Assembly: GCA_047519745.1 (NCBI GenBank)
Contig: JAPVSJ010000106.1
Location: 1 to 7,187 of the forward strand
From: VRUE01 sp047519745
Lineage (GTDB): Bacteria; Actinomycetota; Thermoleophilia; Solirubrobacterales; 70-9
Reading direction: 5' to 3'
Length of the DNA: 7,187 nucleotides
Numbering within the stretch: the stretch's first letter is position 1; each line of letters begins with the position of its first letter. Made by a program: the position numbers and the translations under genes. This document shows positions 5,365 to 7,187 of the stretch, piece after piece. The notes beneath the pieces were generated by a model. That model was not told the origin of the DNA, did not search any database, and worked only from the letters and a program-made list of their open reading frames with translations.

Positions 5365-5505
5365 CTCCTTGTCACCATAGAGGGAGAAAGGAAAGATTTC
5401 GTGAATTTCGTGGCGATTTGCGGAGTCAGGCGTCACAAAGTCTGTCCGACTCGTTGACGATCCTGGGCAGCTCCCCCTAAAAGCCGCCCCGAGAGGAGAA
5501 GTTCG
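5365..5505. promoter_or_regulatory. trhA-nrdJ divergent spacer: repeats and an imperfect operator-like palindrome
   Basis: A 141-bp spacer, lower in GC than its flanks. ATTTCGTG occurs twice 9 bp apart (5396-5403, 5405-5412), followed by a related GCGATTTGC. At 5431-5459 an imperfect palindrome reads CGTCA-CAA-AGTC, TGTCC, GACT-CGT-TGACG: 9 of 12 arm positions pair, and the right end overlaps the nrdJ -35 box, so a regulator could bind here. I see no NrdR-box consensus and no B12-box, and the predicted nrdJ leader is far too short for a cobalamin riboswitch. No good trhA promoter was found. Confidence 0.4.
5454..5483 (+). promoter_or_regulatory. Probable nrdJ promoter
   Basis: TTGACG (5454-5459) and TAAAAG (5478-5483) are 18 bp apart. 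The expected start near 5490 gives a leader of about 15 nt containing AGGAG (5494-5498), 7 nt before the nrdJ ATG. The -35 box forms the right arm of the imperfect palindrome at 5431-5459. Confidence 0.55.
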
Positions 5506-7187
5506 ATGTCCAAGACCGCCACCAGTGCTTTGAAAAACGGTCTCGAGGGGCTGGCCATAGAGCGCCGTTTCTCCTCCCCGGGGACGCATCCCTTCGACGA
5601 GATCGAGTGGGAGATCCGCGACGCGGTGATCGGCGATCCCGCCGCGCCGGCCTTCGAGCAGCGCGGGGTCGAGTTCCCCAAGAGCTGGTCCCAGAACGCG
5701 ACCAACATCGTCGCCCAGAAGTACTTCCGCGGGCAGCTCGGGTCTGAGCAGCGCGAGAGCTCGGTCAAACAGATGGTCGGCCGGGTCGCGGGGACGATCT
5801 CCGGCTGGGGGCGCGAGGGCGGCTACTTCGCCTCCGACGAGGACGCTGAGGCCTTCGAAGCGGAGCTGACCTCGATCCTGCTCAACCAGAAGGCGGCCTT
5901 CAACTCCCCGGTCTGGTTCAACGTCGGCTTCGAGGAGCGCCCGCAATGTAGTGCTTGCTTTATCTTGAGTGTTCAAGACAATATGGAGTCGATCCTCGAC
6001 TGGAACACCAAGGAGGGCAAGATCTTCCGCGGCGGCTCCGGCTCGGGCATCAACCTCTCCAACATCCGCGGCTCGATGGAGCCGCTGAAGAAGGGTGGCA
6101 CGGCGAGCGGCCCGGTCAGCTTCATGCGCGGCGCCGACTCCTGGGCGGGGACGATCAAGTCGGGCGGCAAGACGCGGCGCGCGGCGAAGATGGTCGTGCT
6201 CGACGTCGACCACCCCGACATCGAGCACTTCGTCTGGTGCAAGGCCAAAGAGGAGGAGAAGGCGGGCGCGCTGCGCGACGCCGGCTTCGACATGTCGATC
6301 GACGGCGAGGGCTTCACCTCGATCCAGTACCAGAACGCCAACAACTCGGTGCGGGTCACCGACGAGTTCATGGAGGCGGTCGAGGCCGGCGAGGACTGGG
6401 AGCTGAAGGCGCGCACCACCGGCGAGGCGGTCAAGACGCTGCCGGCGCGCGAGCTGATGGACCAGATCGCCGACGCCGCCTGGCGCTGCGCCGATCCCGG
6501 CGTCCAGTACGACACGATCATCAACCGCTGGCACACCTGCCCGGAGTCGGGCCGGATCAACGCCTCGAACCCCTGCAGCGAGTACATGCACGTCGACGAC
6601 TCGGCCTGCAACCTGGCCTCGCTCAACCTGATGAAGTTCCGCCGCGAGGACGGCAGCTTCGACGTCGAGGACTTCGAGCACGCGGTCGACATCGTCTTCC
6701 TCGCGCAGGAGATCGTCGTCGGCTTCTCCAGCTACCCGACTGAGCAGATCGGCGAGAACGCCAACGCCTTCCGCCAGCTCGGCCTCGGCTACGCCAACCT
6801 CGGCGCGCTGCTGATGTCCGACGGTCTGCCCTACGACTCGACCGAGGGCCGCAACGTCGCCGCCGCGATCACCGCGCTGATGACCGGCCGCGCCTACCGC
6901 CAGTCGGCGAAGATCGCCGCCGGGGCGACGGGGCCCTACGACGAGTACGAGAAGAACCGGGACGCCCACAACGGGGTGATGCGGATGCACCGCGACGCCT
7001 CCTACGACGTCGACCCGACCGGGATCAAGGGTGAGCTGCTCGCGGCCGCGCAGCGAGCCTGGGACGAGGCGGTCGAGCTGGGCGAGGAGCACGGCTACCG
7101 CAACGCGCAGGCGACGGTGCTGGCGCCGACCGGGACGATCAGCTTCCTGATGGACTGCGACACGACCGGGATCGAGCCCGACTTCTC
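5506..7187 (+). CDS. nrdJ: Class II (adenosylcobalamin-dependent) ribonucleotide reductase, N-terminal 560 residues; runs off right edge
   Basis: Reduces ribonucleotides to deoxyribonucleotides using a thiyl radical made from adenosylcobalamin, without oxygen or a separate radical subunit. The frame starts at the ATG at 5506 with AGGAG 7 nt upstream and stays open to the window end; family members of this extended type are around 900 residues or more, so roughly the C-terminal 40% is missing. Visible landmarks: FEQRGVEFPKSWSQNATNIV (50-69); NSPVWFNVG (133-141); the CSAC segment Cys148/Cys151, which supplies a redox-active cysteine; FRGGSGSGINLS (174-185); GGTASGPVSFMRGAD (197-211); the N-x-C-x-E catalytic triad Asn355, Cys357, Glu359 in NPCSEYMH; SACNLASLNL with Cys368, the likely disulfide partner; and APTGTISFLMDCDTTGIEPD at the right edge. 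Codon choice is uniformly G/C-ending except for residues 147-159. No allosteric ATP-cone is evident at the N-terminus. It is divergent from trhA. Confidence 0.95.
   Translation, partial: MSKTATSALKNGLEGLAIERRFSSPGTHPFDEIEWEIRDAVIGDPAAPAFEQRGVEFPKSWSQNATNIVAQKYFRGQLGSEQRESSVKQMVGRVAGTISGWGREGGYFASDEDAEAFEAELTSILLNQKAAFNSPVWFNVGFEERPQCSACFILSVQDNMESILDWNTKEGKIFRGGSGSGINLSNIRGSMEPLKKGGTASGPVSFMRGADSWAGTIKSGGKTRRAAKMVVLDVDHPDIEHFVWCKAKEEEKAGALRDAGFDMSIDGEGFTSIQYQNANNSVRVTDEFMEAVEAGEDWELKARTTGEAVKTLPARELMDQIADAAWRCADPGVQYDTIINRWHTCPESGRINASNPCSEYMHVDDSACNLASLNLMKFRREDGSFDVEDFEHAVDIVFLAQEIVVGFSSYPTEQIGENANAFRQLGLGYANLGALLMSDGLPYDSTEGRNVAAAITALMTGRAYRQSAKIAAGATGPYDEYEKNRDAHNGVMRMHRDASYDVDPTGIKGELLAAAQRAWDEAVELGEEHGYRNAQATVLAPTGTISFLMDCDTTGIEPDF
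5944..5982 (+). other. AT-rich, atypical-codon patch inside nrdJ
   Basis: Thirteen consecutive nrdJ codons (residues 147-159, Gln-Cys-Ser-Ala-Cys through Asn159) contain about 14 G/C in 39 nt (36%), while the flanks are near two-thirds GC or higher. Nine of the thirteen codons end in A or T (CAA, TGT, AGT, GCT, TTT, AGT, GTT, CAA, AAT), endings almost absent elsewhere in the gene. The reading frame and the encoded residues are normal for NrdJ, so the change is synonymous and not a sequencing frameshift. The patch coincides with the conserved redox-cysteine segment. Its cause is unknown. Confidence 0.8.

Noticed and set aside
4564..5457. A 297-codon plus-strand frame antisense to trhA
   Set aside because: Low-complexity Arg/Gly/Asp/Glu-rich shadow; the membrane protein on the other strand explains the region, and the frame starts inside the palindromic element.
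5365..5505. Cobalamin riboswitch upstream of the B12-dependent nrdJ
   Set aside because: The whole spacer is 141 bp, the predicted leader is about 15 nt, and no B12-box or long paired structure on the plus strand was found.
5955..6743. A plus-strand frame starting in the AT-rich nrdJ patch, suggesting a frameshift or second gene there
   Set aside because: The nrdJ frame is continuous across the patch with normal family residues on both sides, so the overlapping frame is a shadow.
4660..7092. An 810-codon minus-strand open frame covering trhA and the antisense of nrdJ
   Set aside because: Only the part from 5364 down matches a protein family. The rest is a stop-free shadow of GC-rich nrdJ coding sequence, rich in Arg/Gly/Val/Asp as such shadows are, so no fusion is claimed.

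Overview
The window is very GC-rich, with coding DNA that almost always ends codons in G or C. It carries a B12-dependent ribonucleotide reductase, several near-leaderless or leaderless starts and a TopA with archaeal-type motifs. This suits a high-GC actinobacterium, and I would guess Thermoleophilia/Solirubrobacterales, but that assignment is inference from gene style, not a database result.

Layout: (1) 1-980, minus strand: the first 326 codons of DNA topoisomerase I (topA), cut by the window edge just after the catalytic tyrosine. (2) 1060-2749, plus strand, divergent from topA: a GalE-like NAD-dependent sugar-nucleotide epimerase followed 10 nt later by a precorrin-2 dehydrogenase (siroheme/cobalamin branch) with an extra four-cysteine N-terminus. 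(3) 2855-3325, minus: a MarR-family regulator, divergent from (4) 3444-4552, plus: a YceI-family lipocalin-like protein and an NADPH-dependent FMN reductase (ChrR/SsuE type), closely coupled. The 3326-3443 gap holds two good face-to-face sigma70-type promoters framed by a 20-bp inverted repeat that looks like the MarR operator. (5) 4660-5364, minus: a seven-helix haemolysin III/PAQR-type membrane protein (TrhA). (6) 5506-7187, plus: the first 560 codons of class II ribonucleotide reductase (nrdJ), open at the right edge.

The clearest non-gene signal is a pair of intergenic palindromic elements, at 2752-2856 and 4552-4656. Both are exactly 105 nt, both sit between convergent genes and touch stop codons, and one is the reverse-complement relative of the other (about 60% ungapped identity by hand). 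Their outermost stems differ in sequence yet stay fully self-complementary in each copy, which is a covariation pattern. The second clear anomaly is a 39-nt AT-rich, odd-codon patch inside nrdJ (5944-5982), lying exactly over the conserved Cys-Ser-Ala-Cys segment.

Functionally the window mixes housekeeping (topA, nrdJ), tetrapyrrole synthesis, and a small MarR-controlled redox/stress operon. No gene-free stretch exceeds 300 bases, and no tRNA, rRNA, CRISPR array, transposase or riboswitch was seen.
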